Assembly (NCBI RefSeq): GCF_000170895.1
Contig: NZ_ABCS01000040.1
Coordinates: 1-64,000, forward strand
Reading direction: 5' to 3'
DNA length: 64,000 nt
Source of the DNA: Plesiocystis pacifica SIR-1
GTDB taxonomy: Bacteria; Myxococcota_A; Polyangia; Nannocystales; Nannocystaceae
In this document: positions 52,067 through 62,500 of the stretch, piece after piece
Layout: every line of letters starts with the position of its first letter
How positions within the stretch are numbered: position 1 is the first letter of the stretch
Made by a program: the position numbers and the translations under genes
Notes under the pieces: generated by a model
What the model was told of the DNA's origin: nothing
What the model saw: only the letters and a program-made list of their open reading frames with translations
The model's database searches: none

Positions 52067-55000
52067 TCAGCGCACCAGGTGAGCTCGCACCCACCCGGCG
52101 CAGTCGTTGAGCTGATCGCGAAGCATTTGGGCTTTCTGGTGCCCTTTGAACCGGCTTCCGTCGGCTTGGACGAAGGTCGTCGCCGCATCCCGCAGCCAAG
52201 TAGGCGCCGCCTGGCCCAGACGGAGTTCATAGAGATCATCTCCCAGACGGCACCGCCTTATCTCGATCTTCCGTGGGGAACGGGTACAGTGCGCCCGAAG
52301 AGCATCGAGGAGGAGCCCCCCCAGTTCCCTCTCAGCCAGCGATGGACAGTCTTCCCTAGGGGCGAGCCCAAGCGCTTTCTCGAGGATTCGCTTCTCCCCC
52401 TCGGAGGATCGTGCGAGGCTGAGCCCGACGGTGCCTTTCCCGGGCGGCCACGTGCCACGGTACAGTACCCACTCCTCCCCCCCGTAGTGCCGCGGCGCCT
52501 TCCAGAGCCGAGGCAATTCCTCGTCAGCGCGACAGACGAAGAGCCCCTGGGGAAGTTCCGCGGTGGAAACAAGCTGCCGTAGGTGTGCGTTCCCACCCTC
52601 ATTGAGGAGTGCCACCGCCCGTTCGACTACAGCCTGGGGACCATTCGGCAGGTCGACCGGCGCGTTCCTCCACGGGAACTCCACGAGGCGCTTGATTGTG
52701 CGACCACCCATGGCTGAAACCGCCAACTCTAGCCGCTGTTGATCTTCACTACTCAGCGGGACGAGGACCCGTGGACCGCAGACACGCACGTTGGGTGCCT
52801 TCCGCGAGGAACTCGGGCGGAATTCACGGGGGCATCGCCCCACGAGACCGAAAGGAGCGGGGTCCTCCCCGGCCAGTGAGATGACGCGCGGCGGTGTCAC
52901 CCCGATCGACGAACCACCACGCACGTCCCCGCTGCGTCGGAGTTCTGCGTGCCTCTCGCTAGCATCCACACCCTCCATGTCCTCAGTCGACAGCGCCCCT
53001 CGAACAGCCGCGTCGATTCCGCTCCTGTCGCACTCCCCGACCGCGTCTAGCCAACGCATAGCAAACGCCTTCCAGCGGAGACGTGACCCCGACCCCTCGG
53101 TGACCCCGACCCCCTTGTCGCGCTCGCGTTTGGATGCTCTCGGATCCTGTACAAGTGCCATGCGGACCTGAGTTCGCGTCGATGCAACGTCGACAACGTC
53201 GACCGCGTCGAGTTCTTCAGTGTTGTTGAGCAGAGCATCCACGCGCTCCCATGCATTGTCGCTAACCTCGGCCGTGACCTGGCGAGCGGCTTGGAGCAGC
53301 TGGAGCGTTCGTTCGCGAGCCCCGACGAGGCTCCCCTGAGACCTCCCCTCTGTGTTCGCCCAAACGTCGCCGATGCCGAGCGCCTCTTGTAGGACCAAGA
53401 GCGGATCCAACGAGATATCCCCCGTGTGGGTCAGCGTTAGCATTCGGAACGGAAGCAGGAACGCGCCAGGGCTCACGACCAACTTCAACAGCGCCCAGCG
53501 AGTTGGCTCGTCCGGCCAGCCGTTCCCGAGGATCCAGCCGGCCGACCTGCAGCACTCGTACCAGCGGTCTCGCAACGGCCGAACCGAAGCCATACTGGGG
53601 AGGCCGAGTGATGCGTCCTGGCGCCCCGTGGCTTCCTCGCGCAATGACTCCTGAAGGTCGTTGATCAGGCGCTCAAGCAGCGCGGACCTGGCGAGGACGC
53701 TGGCCTTCCGCCGCACCGCCTCGTCAGCCTCGTCGAGGCTGCGGGCGCGCTCTAACAGAGCCGCGCTACGGAGCAACGGACCTGCCGCCCGCCGTTTGTA
53801 CCCTGCCTCGATCGCAAACCAGTGACCCTCACTGCGACGTGCTCCAGCGACAAAGCACAGAGCCGGCGTCAACAGTTCGAGCCGATGTCGGTCGCCATTC
53901 ACCATGGAAGTAGCTCCAACCACCGCCCCCATCGGTGCTACGAGTTGATCGGGGTCTAAGCCCCCGCCTACACCCATGAACCCGCCGCTTTGGAACGGGG
54001 CCTGCAACTGAACGCTGCGGAACCCCTCATCAGCGTCGTCACGAGGGTCCCAAGGGCATTGACAGAGCCTTGTGCCCTCCCCGCCAACGCTCACCGTCGT
54101 TCCGCTGACACGCCGCGCTCGCCAACTCGGCGTGCCCCCATCTATTATTTCGAAGGTTGACGCCTCGCTCCATTGCGCGTCCCCGATGCGGACCTCCACG
54201 GTGCCGCTCCACGCCTTCACGCCCGCATTCTCCAGCCGCCGCGACGCGGCAGCCACCATGGACGACAACTTGACGCGGTCAACAAAGACAATGCGGGTCC
54301 GGTCGGCGCCATCGACCTCCCATGTGCACTCTTCGACCTCGAACTCCAACTCTGAGTCGACGGTACCTCGCCATACCCGAACTCGGACCTGGATCCGCAC
54401 ATCGCCGCTGGGCGAAGCACGTACTTCCAGCGAGAGCGGAACCGCCGGTGGACGAGCGCCTAGAGGCGGCAGCCCTTCACCCAGCAACTCCGATCGCCAG
54501 ATCTGGAACGCGCTGTGTGATACTACGACCCCACGCATGGTCGCGGCTGCATTCTCGTCGAGCCTGAGTTCCAGCCCCCGCCGGTCTTTGTCGTGGGAGA
54601 ATTCGAGTCGGGCATCCCAAGGGATCTCCCCGCGGAGTTCTACCTCAGCGGAGTCCTGAACTCCCGTGAGTCCCCCCAGCACCTTCCCGTCTGACCGACA
54701 CAACTGGGCCGTCCAGGGTCCTCCCTTCTTGGGCGCAGCGCACCACAGAGCGGCGGGCCGTAGCGGGACGATCGCGCGCCAGGTTCGGTCGTCGAGTGCT
54801 ACCAGTTCGTGGACCTCGCCAAGCAAGCGAGGCTGAAGGTCGCGGTCCTCGTCGGCGTTCACCCGGAGCACACGTTCGACAATCCAGCACGGGGATGCAC
54901 CAAACAATGAAAGCTCTCCGACCACGGGACGCGAGTCGCTCGCAGAGGCAGGCACGACCTCGTGAGTCGCACCCACCGCGGAACCGCGCACGGTGAATCC

Positions 55001-56224
55001 GTCGCCCCCGGGCCTCTCCTTGAGCCACTTGAGCCGACGGAAATCGCCCGAGGCCGGGAGCACCCCCGCGACATGCTCTTCGAATAGCTCCCGGCGACGT
55101 TCGGAGTTCCCCTCTACCAGCGTGACACGGGCTTCAAGTTTCGCCTCCTCCGCCGGAAGACCGCTGAGGATACAGGCGCGTCGTCGGCCGATCTCGCGTC
55201 GCTTGAGCAGTTGTTCACGCAGGAGCATGTCGGACACTGGAACACCATTGGCCTCCCAGCGCATCGACACGAGTCCCCGTAGGAGCGTCCTCAATGTACC
55301 TTTTGAGTAGAAATCACCGAGGTCGAGAGCGAGCGCGTACTTGCCGTGACACACCCCGCTCTTCACGGCCGGCAGCAACACCAGCGGCGCGCGTACGCGT
55401 CGCTCATGCGAGGCGCGGTTGCCAGATCGCGCCTTGTTGACGGCTTCGACCACGCGCGCTCGCGCGCTCGCAATTAGTGTCTGCTCAACCTGTTGTAGGA
55501 GCGCCGTTTCGGCGAGGAGATCTTCGTCAGTCAGGATCCCATGCACCAACAAAGCAATGAGCCCCAGGACTGGGACTCCAGAAGTCCCCGCAGCGATCCC
55601 TGAGGACCAACGACGGCGCGCCTGTCCGAGCGCTGACGTGCGATCGGCCCGCTCCTCACCGAACTGCTCCAACGCTTTCGCTACCGCTGCCCACCGTTCC
55701 TCAAGTGTCACTCCGCTGCACCAGGCCACTGCAAGCGATCCTCGATCACACAGGTCGTTGGCCTCCCTCATTTTCGCCGCAGGAACGACCGCGGCAGGGA
55801 AAACACGCATGAGCGGCTCACCACCGAAGGCCGGTGGCGCCCGCAAGAAGTTCGTGTTCGCCCTACTCGTGTCCCCGCTGGTCGGGATTTGCGCAGCCGA
55901 CTTGAAGAAACCCTCGATCTGTCGACGGTGTTCGGGCCTGAGCTTTGCGTCAAGCCACTCCTCCAACTTCGCCCATACAGCCTCGGTCTCGAGGGCGGCC
56001 TCGGAACTCGCAGCGATCCAGAGCCAGCGATCCAGAGTGTCGACTCCGTCCCGGGTCTCGAACCGACGCCTCAGGGCTTCACTCAATTCGTCGACATCTT
56101 CGCCGTGCTCGATCCCAAACACGTAGCCGCCACACTCTCGCCTTGCCTCGCGAAGGTCGCGATACGCGGCACGGATCCGCGTGTTGATAGACTGTGCTTC
56201 GGTGTGATCAGACACCACCGTCAA
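52067..56224 (-). CDS. Large DruH-like partner of the DruE-like helicase
   Basis: 1385 aa, TTG start with GGAG 5 nt upstream; GTG codons at 56218 and 56215 are alternatives. No NTPase or nuclease motif was recognised. The protein begins with helices (NTRIRAAYRDLREARRECGG) and has a central ~600-aa beta-rich part. Its end contains DFPWRNAP-like and LGLSLARSSEGEKR segments. Only 60 bp separate it from the DruE-like gene, and a two-gene DruH-DruE unit is the definition of Druantia type III. The assignment is by position, size and partner, not by motif, so treat it as tentative. It heads a four-gene minus-strand operon. Confidence 0.55.
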   Translation of the reverse strand: MTVVSDHTEAQSINTRIRAAYRDLREARRECGGYVFGIEHGEDVDELSEALRRRFETRDGVDTLDRWLWIAASSEAALETEAVWAKLEEWLDAKLRPEHRRQIEGFFKSAAQIPTSGDTSRANTNFLRAPPAFGGEPLMRVFPAAVVPAAKMREANDLCDRGSLAVAWCSGVTLEERWAAVAKALEQFGEERADRTSALGQARRRWSSGIAAGTSGVPVLGLIALLVHGILTDEDLLAETALLQQVEQTLIASARARVVEAVNKARSGNRASHERRVRAPLVLLPAVKSGVCHGKYALALDLGDFYSKGTLRTLLRGLVSMRWEANGVPVSDMLLREQLLKRREIGRRRACILSGLPAEEAKLEARVTLVEGNSERRRELFEEHVAGVLPASGDFRRLKWLKERPGGDGFTVRGSAVGATHEVVPASASDSRPVVGELSLFGASPCWIVERVLRVNADEDRDLQPRLLGEVHELVALDDRTWRAIVPLRPAALWCAAPKKGGPWTAQLCRSDGKVLGGLTGVQDSAEVELRGEIPWDARLEFSHDKDRRGLELRLDENAAATMRGVVVSHSAFQIWRSELLGEGLPPLGARPPAVPLSLEVRASPSGDVRIQVRVRVWRGTVDSELEFEVEECTWEVDGADRTRIVFVDRVKLSSMVAAASRRLENAGVKAWSGTVEVRIGDAQWSEASTFEIIDGGTPSWRARRVSGTTVSVGGEGTRLCQCPWDPRDDADEGFRSVQLQAPFQSGGFMGVGGGLDPDQLVAPMGAVVGATSMVNGDRHRLELLTPALCFVAGARRSEGHWFAIEAGYKRRAAGPLLRSAALLERARSLDEADEAVRRKASVLARSALLERLINDLQESLREEATGRQDASLGLPSMASVRPLRDRWYECCRSAGWILGNGWPDEPTRWALLKLVVSPGAFLLPFRMLTLTHTGDISLDPLLVLQEALGIGDVWANTEGRSQGSLVGARERTLQLLQAARQVTAEVSDNAWERVDALLNNTEELDAVDVVDVASTRTQVRMALVQDPRASKRERDKGVGVTEGSGSRLRWKAFAMRWLDAVGECDRSGIDAAVRGALSTEDMEGVDASERHAELRRSGDVRGGSSIGVTPPRVISLAGEDPAPFGLVGRCPREFRPSSSRKAPNVRVCGPRVLVPLSSEDQQRLELAVSAMGGRTIKRLVEFPWRNAPVDLPNGPQAVVERAVALLNEGGNAHLRQLVSTAELPQGLFVCRADEELPRLWKAPRHYGGEEWVLYRGTWPPGKGTVGLSLARSSEGEKRILEKALGLAPREDCPSLAERELGGLLLDALRAHCTRSPRKIEIRRCRLGDDLYELRLGQAAPTWLRDAATTFVQADGSRFKGHQKAQMLRDQLNDCAGWVRAHLVR

Positions 56225-56256
56225 GCCTACTCCATCCTCGCCAGATCAATTCGCGT

Positions 56257-56277
56257 CGCTCACAAACAGTGTGAGCG
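56257..56277. promoter_or_regulatory. 8-bp inverted repeat in the divergent promoter region
   Basis: CGCTCACA (56257-56264) and TGTGAGCG (56270-56277) form a perfect inverted repeat with a 5-bp spacer, located between the divergent DruH-like and DUF6361 genes. It is a good operator candidate that could control both operons together; the half-site resembles LacI-family operator halves. Confidence 0.45.
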
Positions 56278-56415
56278 CCGCACGTCGCTCGCGGTGGCTT
56301 CTAGGAGATGACTTCGACTCGTCGGCTACATCGGTCGAGCGACGACGACGCCTGGTGCACCGGAGTCCGTAGCCGCAGCTACCAAGATCATTTGCGAGTG
56401 AACCAAATCGCCAGC

Positions 56416-57666
56416 ATGGCGAGACCCTGCGATGCTAACCTGACCGTCGTGGAGCCCACCCTCGGTTGGACACTACTGTCCCGCGCAGCCCTCCGGCACG
56501 CTGAGAGAAGCCTCAACGAAGACCAACAAGGCGTCCGCGATGAAATCGGATTCCTCCGCCTCCACCAGGCCTACGCCAACCGCTTCTTCCCCGGCACGAG
56601 CGTGCTGCAAACGCGGCTGCGCTACACGCTGTTCATCCCGTGGATCTACCAGCGCATCGCCGAGTCTGGAGCGCGCACGCAAATTGCAGAGCGTGTTCAG
56701 CAAGAGGAGCTGAGGCTCGTCGCACGTCTGAAGAAGAGCAAAGAGGAGGGCATCATCGGCGGCCGCACCTTTCCCCGTCCCGTGTCTCAGCCGGCGTCGA
56801 TGGTGTACTGGAACGCTCTGACTCGCTGGCAGATCGTCCACGCGCCGCCGGGCCAGGAGCCGCCAAATCGTGGGCGGCTGCATCGACACCTCGGGCTGCG
56901 TCGTCCGTCCACAAATCTGCGCGACGACGATCACGACCCGCTCGACCCAGAGACTTCGCTCTTTGTTGGCGTTCCATCGCCGCCCAAGGAGTGGTTCAAG
57001 CCGGCCTCGGCGCTGACCTTCATCCTCCCCAACGCAGAGCGTGAGTTCGTTCGACGGCAGTGGATGACAGTCGAGCGACGGGTAGACGGGCGGCAGACGC
57101 TCTTGGCCCGAATGGCGGACCAACGTCTTGAAGTTGATGAGAGCGACCTACTGTGGTCCGAGAATGTCCGCCGCGTGGCTGACGCAGATGACGCTGCGGC
57201 GCTGGTTCGTGCCGAGCAGGTTGCGGCTTTTTCCGCCATCGGACGGGCGATCTATGCAGCGCTGACGGAGACGTTGCGTGTCAACGTCGACGGGCTGCCC
57301 ACTCCGGAGCTGCATCGGGAACAACTCGACAAGGTCTTGGCCCGCTACAGCCGACCGGCTATCGCGCTGGACATCCCGGCCGTCCTCGACGACGAGCCAG
57401 CGCTTGCGGGGTCGAGGATCCTCGAGGTGCTGCGCGAGACCAAGGCCTGGTTACAGGGAAGCAAGCGGGCCCTGAGTGACCTCGAAGAGGTCTACGCCAC
57501 CGCGGAGCTGCGCCGCAAGCGACAGCGGGCGCGCCTGCCCCGAACACTCACCGCCCGCCAACGGCGAGCCGAGTGGGAGGCCGAAAAACACCCACCTGCG
57601 CGTCCGATCGGCTACCGCTGGTATCGCGTTCACAGGATGCTGACCGACCTCAATGGAGCAGGATGA
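56416..57666 (+). CDS. DUF6361 family protein, first gene of a PLD-helicase operon
   Basis: 416 aa from the ATG at 56416. The family-like sequence begins at LGWTLLSRAALRHAERSL, so a GTG at 56449 is also possible and the ATG at 56308 is less likely. Characteristic stretches are GVRDEIGFLRLHQAYANRFF and PGTSVLQTRLRYTLFIPWIYQ, which I recognise as the DUF6361 pattern. No catalytic motif is visible; the function is unknown. It overlaps the PLD gene by ATGA, forming a three-gene unit. DUF6361 genes are repeatedly seen beside PLD and helicase genes in defence loci, so a recognition or adaptor role is likely. Confidence 0.72.
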   Translation: MARPCDANLTVVEPTLGWTLLSRAALRHAERSLNEDQQGVRDEIGFLRLHQAYANRFFPGTSVLQTRLRYTLFIPWIYQRIAESGARTQIAERVQQEELRLVARLKKSKEEGIIGGRTFPRPVSQPASMVYWNALTRWQIVHAPPGQEPPNRGRLHRHLGLRRPSTNLRDDDHDPLDPETSLFVGVPSPPKEWFKPASALTFILPNAEREFVRRQWMTVERRVDGRQTLLARMADQRLEVDESDLLWSENVRRVADADDAAALVRAEQVAAFSAIGRAIYAALTETLRVNVDGLPTPELHREQLDKVLARYSRPAIALDIPAVLDDEPALAGSRILEVLRETKAWLQGSKRALSDLEEVYATAELRRKRQRARLPRTLTARQRRAEWEAEKHPPARPIGYRWYRVHRMLTDLNGAG

Positions 57667-59513
57667 AGCGCTGGTCAGGTGTCCCCTTTCTCGAAGCGAT
57701 CCGGCCTGAGCCCGGCTGGCAGGTGGACCGAGCCGCGTTCGCCTCCTACTCTGCCGACCTCGTGGCGGTCATGGCCTCCCTGCTGGCTTTGGCTGGGCTC
57801 GATGACCATCAAGGCAGCGGTAGCAAGGTGTCGGTGGCCCAGGCCCTGGAGGATCTGCGCGGTCGCGTGTGCTTCGTGTTGCAAGCGGGCCGACTCCCCA
57901 CCCCCAACGTGAGCCGCAAGATCCTCGGGGTGCTCGATCAGTTCCTGCGTGAAGCCAAGCTCCACGAGGGGGTGCAGGCGTGGCACGCGAAGATCGCCGT
58001 GGCGCGTATGGTGCCGTCGAAGCCGGGACCCGAGGGCGTGGAGTGGCGGGTGTGGATTGGCAGCCGCAATTTGACGCGCACGATCGCGTTCGACAGCGGG
58101 CTGACCCTGAGGGGCCGACCGCGCCTTCCAAACACGGACCCCTCCTCGGGACGCATCCCCGGTGTCGGGGACATGATCGAGAAGCTGTTCTCCCAGACCG
58201 GCCTCGAGCTCGACATCCCTCCAGATGAGTTTGAGCAGATCGCCTGGGAGAGCCCCCGCGACGTCGAGGTCCGATGGCTCTCGTTCAACCTCCCGGGGGA
58301 GGAGCGCTCGTTACCGCCCGCGCCGGAAGGGCTCACCAGGTTGCATGTGGTCAGCCCTTTTCTCGCCGGCGGGCTCGTGCGTCGGCTTGGGGGCTGGGGC
58401 GACGCGAGCACACACCGGGTGCTGCTGTCCACGCTGCCGGAGCTCTCGACGATCACGGCGCAGGCACAAGAACCCCTGCGGGGCTATGCGGAGCTGTTGC
58501 ATCTCGACGCGCCTGAGCTCGAGCCCACGGACATCAAGCTGGTCGCCGATGAGAGCGAGGCTGACGCACAGTCCGAGGACGACGATGAGGACCTTGGGTT
58601 GCGAGGGCTCCATGCCAAACTCATCCTCGCCGAACACGCGGCCGGCACCGCCCTGTGGATGGGCAGCGCGAACGCGAGCAACCGCGCCTGGAGCGGGCAA
58701 AACTCGGAGGTGGTGGCCGAGCTGGGCATCGGGGACGAGCTGGCGAAAGAGCTCGAGCAGTGGATCGCTGACCATGCGGTGACCGTATCGCTCGCCGACA
58801 TTCCGCCACACGAACCCCCAGCGCCCGAAGAGGCCGCCCTCGAGGACGCGCGTCACGAGGTCGCCAGCACCTGGGCGGTGACCCAGACCCTCGGTGAGGA
58901 TGGACCGCTCCTTCACGGAGCACCCCACCCGTCCAACGAGGCGACGATCGAACTCGAGGTCGGACTCCTCACCGGACCTCGCATCCCTTGGCCGCGTGGG
59001 CTCGACCCTCTTCAGCTACCAAGCATCGACCCCGCCTTCACGACTGAGTTGGTGGTCGTGCGTCTACGGCTCGGCAGCTACGAGACCCAGTGGATCCAGC
59101 GAGCACCCCTCCCCGATCCCCCCGGCAAGGAACGCGATCGCCTGGCCATCGCGCGCTTTCTCGACGCCCGCACCTTGTTGGCCTGGTTGCGTGCGCTGCT
59201 CAACGAGCAGGAGCTCGACGGCCAAGATGACGACTGGCAAGACGAGCGGCGCACCGCCTCCACACACGATGTGACCGACGCCAGCCCGATCTGGTGGGCC
59301 CCCACGCTCGAGGATGTGCTGCGAGCGTGGTCGCGGGATCCCGAGCGCATCCACGCGGTGGACCGACGCGTCTCCGCCTACTTCGAGATCATGCGCAACC
59401 GAGACCGCCAGGACCGAGGTCCAGACGAGCCCCGCACCAAGGACGATGACATGCTCGACGCGTTTTGGTCGACGTGGCAGCTCCTCCGGGCTGAGCTAGG
59501 GGCGGGCTCGTGA
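57663..59513 (+). CDS. Phospholipase D-family protein with two HxK motifs
   Basis: 616 aa from the ATG of the ATGA overlap. First motif AWHAKIAVARM with WIGSRNLT (~106-140); second GLHAKLILAEH with WMGSANASNRAW (~316-345). In both, the canonical Asp after HxK is absent, leaving the minimal HxK...GSxN active site seen in PLD nucleases. The C-terminal ~270 residues are acidic and unrecognised. It probably cuts nucleic acid or acts as a docking subunit for the SF2 helicase, whose GTG start overlaps its stop. Confidence 0.8.
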   Translation: MKRWSGVPFLEAIRPEPGWQVDRAAFASYSADLVAVMASLLALAGLDDHQGSGSKVSVAQALEDLRGRVCFVLQAGRLPTPNVSRKILGVLDQFLREAKLHEGVQAWHAKIAVARMVPSKPGPEGVEWRVWIGSRNLTRTIAFDSGLTLRGRPRLPNTDPSSGRIPGVGDMIEKLFSQTGLELDIPPDEFEQIAWESPRDVEVRWLSFNLPGEERSLPPAPEGLTRLHVVSPFLAGGLVRRLGGWGDASTHRVLLSTLPELSTITAQAQEPLRGYAELLHLDAPELEPTDIKLVADESEADAQSEDDDEDLGLRGLHAKLILAEHAAGTALWMGSANASNRAWSGQNSEVVAELGIGDELAKELEQWIADHAVTVSLADIPPHEPPAPEEAALEDARHEVASTWAVTQTLGEDGPLLHGAPHPSNEATIELEVGLLTGPRIPWPRGLDPLQLPSIDPAFTTELVVVRLRLGSYETQWIQRAPLPDPPGKERDRLAIARFLDARTLLAWLRALLNEQELDGQDDDWQDERRTASTHDVTDASPIWWAPTLEDVLRAWSRDPERIHAVDRRVSAYFEIMRNRDRQDRGPDEPRTKDDDMLDAFWSTWQLLRAELGAGS

Positions 59514-62500
59514 TCGACGCCAAGCCGTTTCAGCTACGGACCATCGAAACCGTGGTGCGCGCCTTACGAGACGCGAAGGGCTCGCGGCGCTTCCTGGTCG
59601 CGGACGAGGTTGGGTTGGGCAAGACCATCGTCGCGCAACATGTGATCAAGTCCATGATGGAGGGACGCACCAAGCCCTTGGTGGTGTTCTACGTCTGCAG
59701 CAATCTGGCCATCGCCAGCCAAAATCGTGATCGCTTGCTCGAGGTGCTCGAGCCTGATGACCGCGCGGGCGCAGCCTGCGAGATCGATCGTCTCTCGCTC
59801 ATGCCAGCAGGGCAGTTGCCACAGCACGAGCGCCTGCGCCTGTTCAGCCTCACGCCCGACACGTCCATCCCCATGCGGAAGGGACGTCGACGCGACGGGC
59901 GACAGAGCGAGCGGGCGTTGATCCACGCTCTGGTCAAGCAGCTGTGGCCCGCCGTGTTCAAGGACTGGAAGCGGGATGTGTTCCAGCGCCGAGCCGCCAA
60001 GCATTGGCACGCCATCGTTCGCAGCCAGATGGCGGTGGTACGAAAGAACGCGCGACTTCGACAGACCTTCCGCCAATCCGTACGCCGCGAGTTCGGCCTT
60101 CGGTCAGGCCAGCGTGTCCGAGTGGCCTTTCGCCGACTGCAAGACACTGAGAAGCACCCTGAGCTCGAGCTCATCGCGCGCCTGCGTAACGCGCTCGCGG
60201 CCAGCGCGATCGATGACGTGGGCCCCGACCTGATCATCTTCGACGAGTTCCAGCGTTTCCGGGACCTCCTCCAGGACCAGGATGACGACGCAGCCGCGCG
60301 CATCATCAAGCGTCTGCGCGGAGAGGACCTGAAGTCACGCGCTGGCCTCCTGCTGCTCTCTGCCACTCCCTACCGCCTCTTCTCCCGGCGTTGGGAAGAT
60401 GCGACGGGGGCGTCGCACCACCGCGAATTCTTCGACCTGATCCAGTTTCTGTACGGGACGGGGCCCACCGCCAAGCGCACCCGGATGAAGTGCGAGAAGG
60501 CCTTCGTCCGCCTGTCCGACGTCATGCGTCGGGGAGAGCTCGACTCGCCGCATGCGCTCGAAGCCCGAGGCGAGGTACAGGACACGCTCAGGCCGATCAT
60601 GTGCCGAACGGAGCGGGCGTCGCACGAGCATGGCTGGGTCGACTACAAGACGACCCCCCACGAAGCGCCGTTGATCGCGGAGGACCTTCAGGTGTTCAAG
60701 CACTTGTCCAACAGCCTCGACCCCCGCCATCGAACCAGCGCCGTCCACTATTGGGCGTCCATTCCGCTGCCCATGCAGACGATGCGTCGCTACAAGGTGT
60801 GGGAGGACGCCAAGCCCGTGTCCGCCAAGGGGGTGCCCACGCTGACCCGGACGAACCGCAACGAGTGGGCGCGTCCGGACCAGTGGCCTCACCCGCGCTT
60901 GCGCGCGCTCGAGCAGCTGCGGCCCACGAAGAAGCTCGCGCTGCCGTGGGTCAGCCCGTCGCTGCCGTGGTGGCGCCTCGGTGGTGGGTGGTCTGGAGGC
61001 TCAGTCGAGAAGCTGCTCGTGTTCAGTCACTTCCGCGCCGTCCCGCAGACCCTTGGCGCGCTGCTCAGCTATGGGGTGGAGCAGCGGCTGTTCCAGGGCA
61101 CCGAGCGCGACTACACCCGGGTCACGCGACAGCGGCTGCTCCAGGCCTCGGCGGAGCGCGCCGCGCTCCTGGCATTGTTTCATCCCTCGCCCGCGTTGAT
61201 CGAGCACACTGATCCCTTGCGAGCCGATCGCAGCTCGGTCAACACACTGCGCGATGGGATGCGCGATCAGGTGCGGAGCTTGTTGGCCAGGCTCGAGATC
61301 CCTGTGCGGCCCGGCCGACTCCGCCCTACACACATCGTGCTCGGAGCTCTGGACCAGCGCCTGGACAGTTGGGCCGACCTCGAGCAGATGTGGCTCGACC
61401 TCGCCCGCAAGGTCAGGCGCCGGAGCTCAGATGCCGGCCTCGCGTCCCTGGTCAGCACCTGGTCCGACGAGATCGTCGAGCTGAAGTCGGTCGACCCCCG
61501 CGAGCTCGACGCGCTGGCCGAATTCGCGCTGTCCTCACCCGGCGTCGTCGTCGGCCGCGCCCTTCGCCGCCACTGGATGCCCGACGAAGACGTGGACTGG
61601 GGCACCTTCTACGAGGCCGTCCTTCGCAGCTGCTGGGTCGGCATGCGTCGCTACCTCGACAGTCAGATCTTCGCCGCGGCCTTGCGCGACTCTGACGAGC
61701 GCGACTACCCGGTAGCGATCCGCAAGGCGGTGGTCGACGGAAACCTCGAGGCTGTCCTCGACGAGCACTTCTGGATCACCGGTCGGCTGCGCGGGGTGAA
61801 AGAAGACGGCCTCCTTGGCGAGTTGGACGATGGCCTCGCCCTACGCACCAGTGTATTTGGCCTGAGCCATCCTACCCGCCGTAGCAGGCGCGCCGTCAAC
61901 TTCCGCTGCCACACCGTGCTCCCCTTTACCGACGCGCGAGCTGCCTCCGTCGGCGTCTCTGGTGGATTGGAGGCCGACAGCAAGTCCTTCCGCCCCGATA
62001 CCCTGCGTAAGGCCTTCAATACTCCTTTTTGGCCCCACGTCCTCGCCACCACGTCCGTGGGTCAAGAGGGGTTGGACTTCCATGTGTGGTGCAGGGCGCT
62101 CTTGCACTGGGACCTGTGCGGCAACCCCGTCGATCTCGAGCAACGCGAGGGCCGGATTCAGCGCTATGGGGGGCTGTCGGTCCGACGGGCGCTCGCCCAG
62201 CGCCTGGGCGAGCGGGCCTTCGATCAGGATGGCGCTAGCCCGTGGCGACACGTCGAGAGGATCGCGGAAGAGACAACCGAGGATGACTCCGGCATGGCGC
62301 CCTGGTGGGTCTGCGAGGGCGCCGAGATCGAGCGATGGGTGCTTGAGATGCCGACCAGCGCGCAGGTTCGCAAGCTGGCATGGCTGAAAGAGCAGCGGTT
62401 GTTGTATCGGCTAGCGTTGGGGCAGCCCAATCAAGAGGACCTTCTCGAGGTGTTGCGGCGCAAGGGGGTCAATGAGCCGGAAGTGGTGCGGCGTTTGGCG

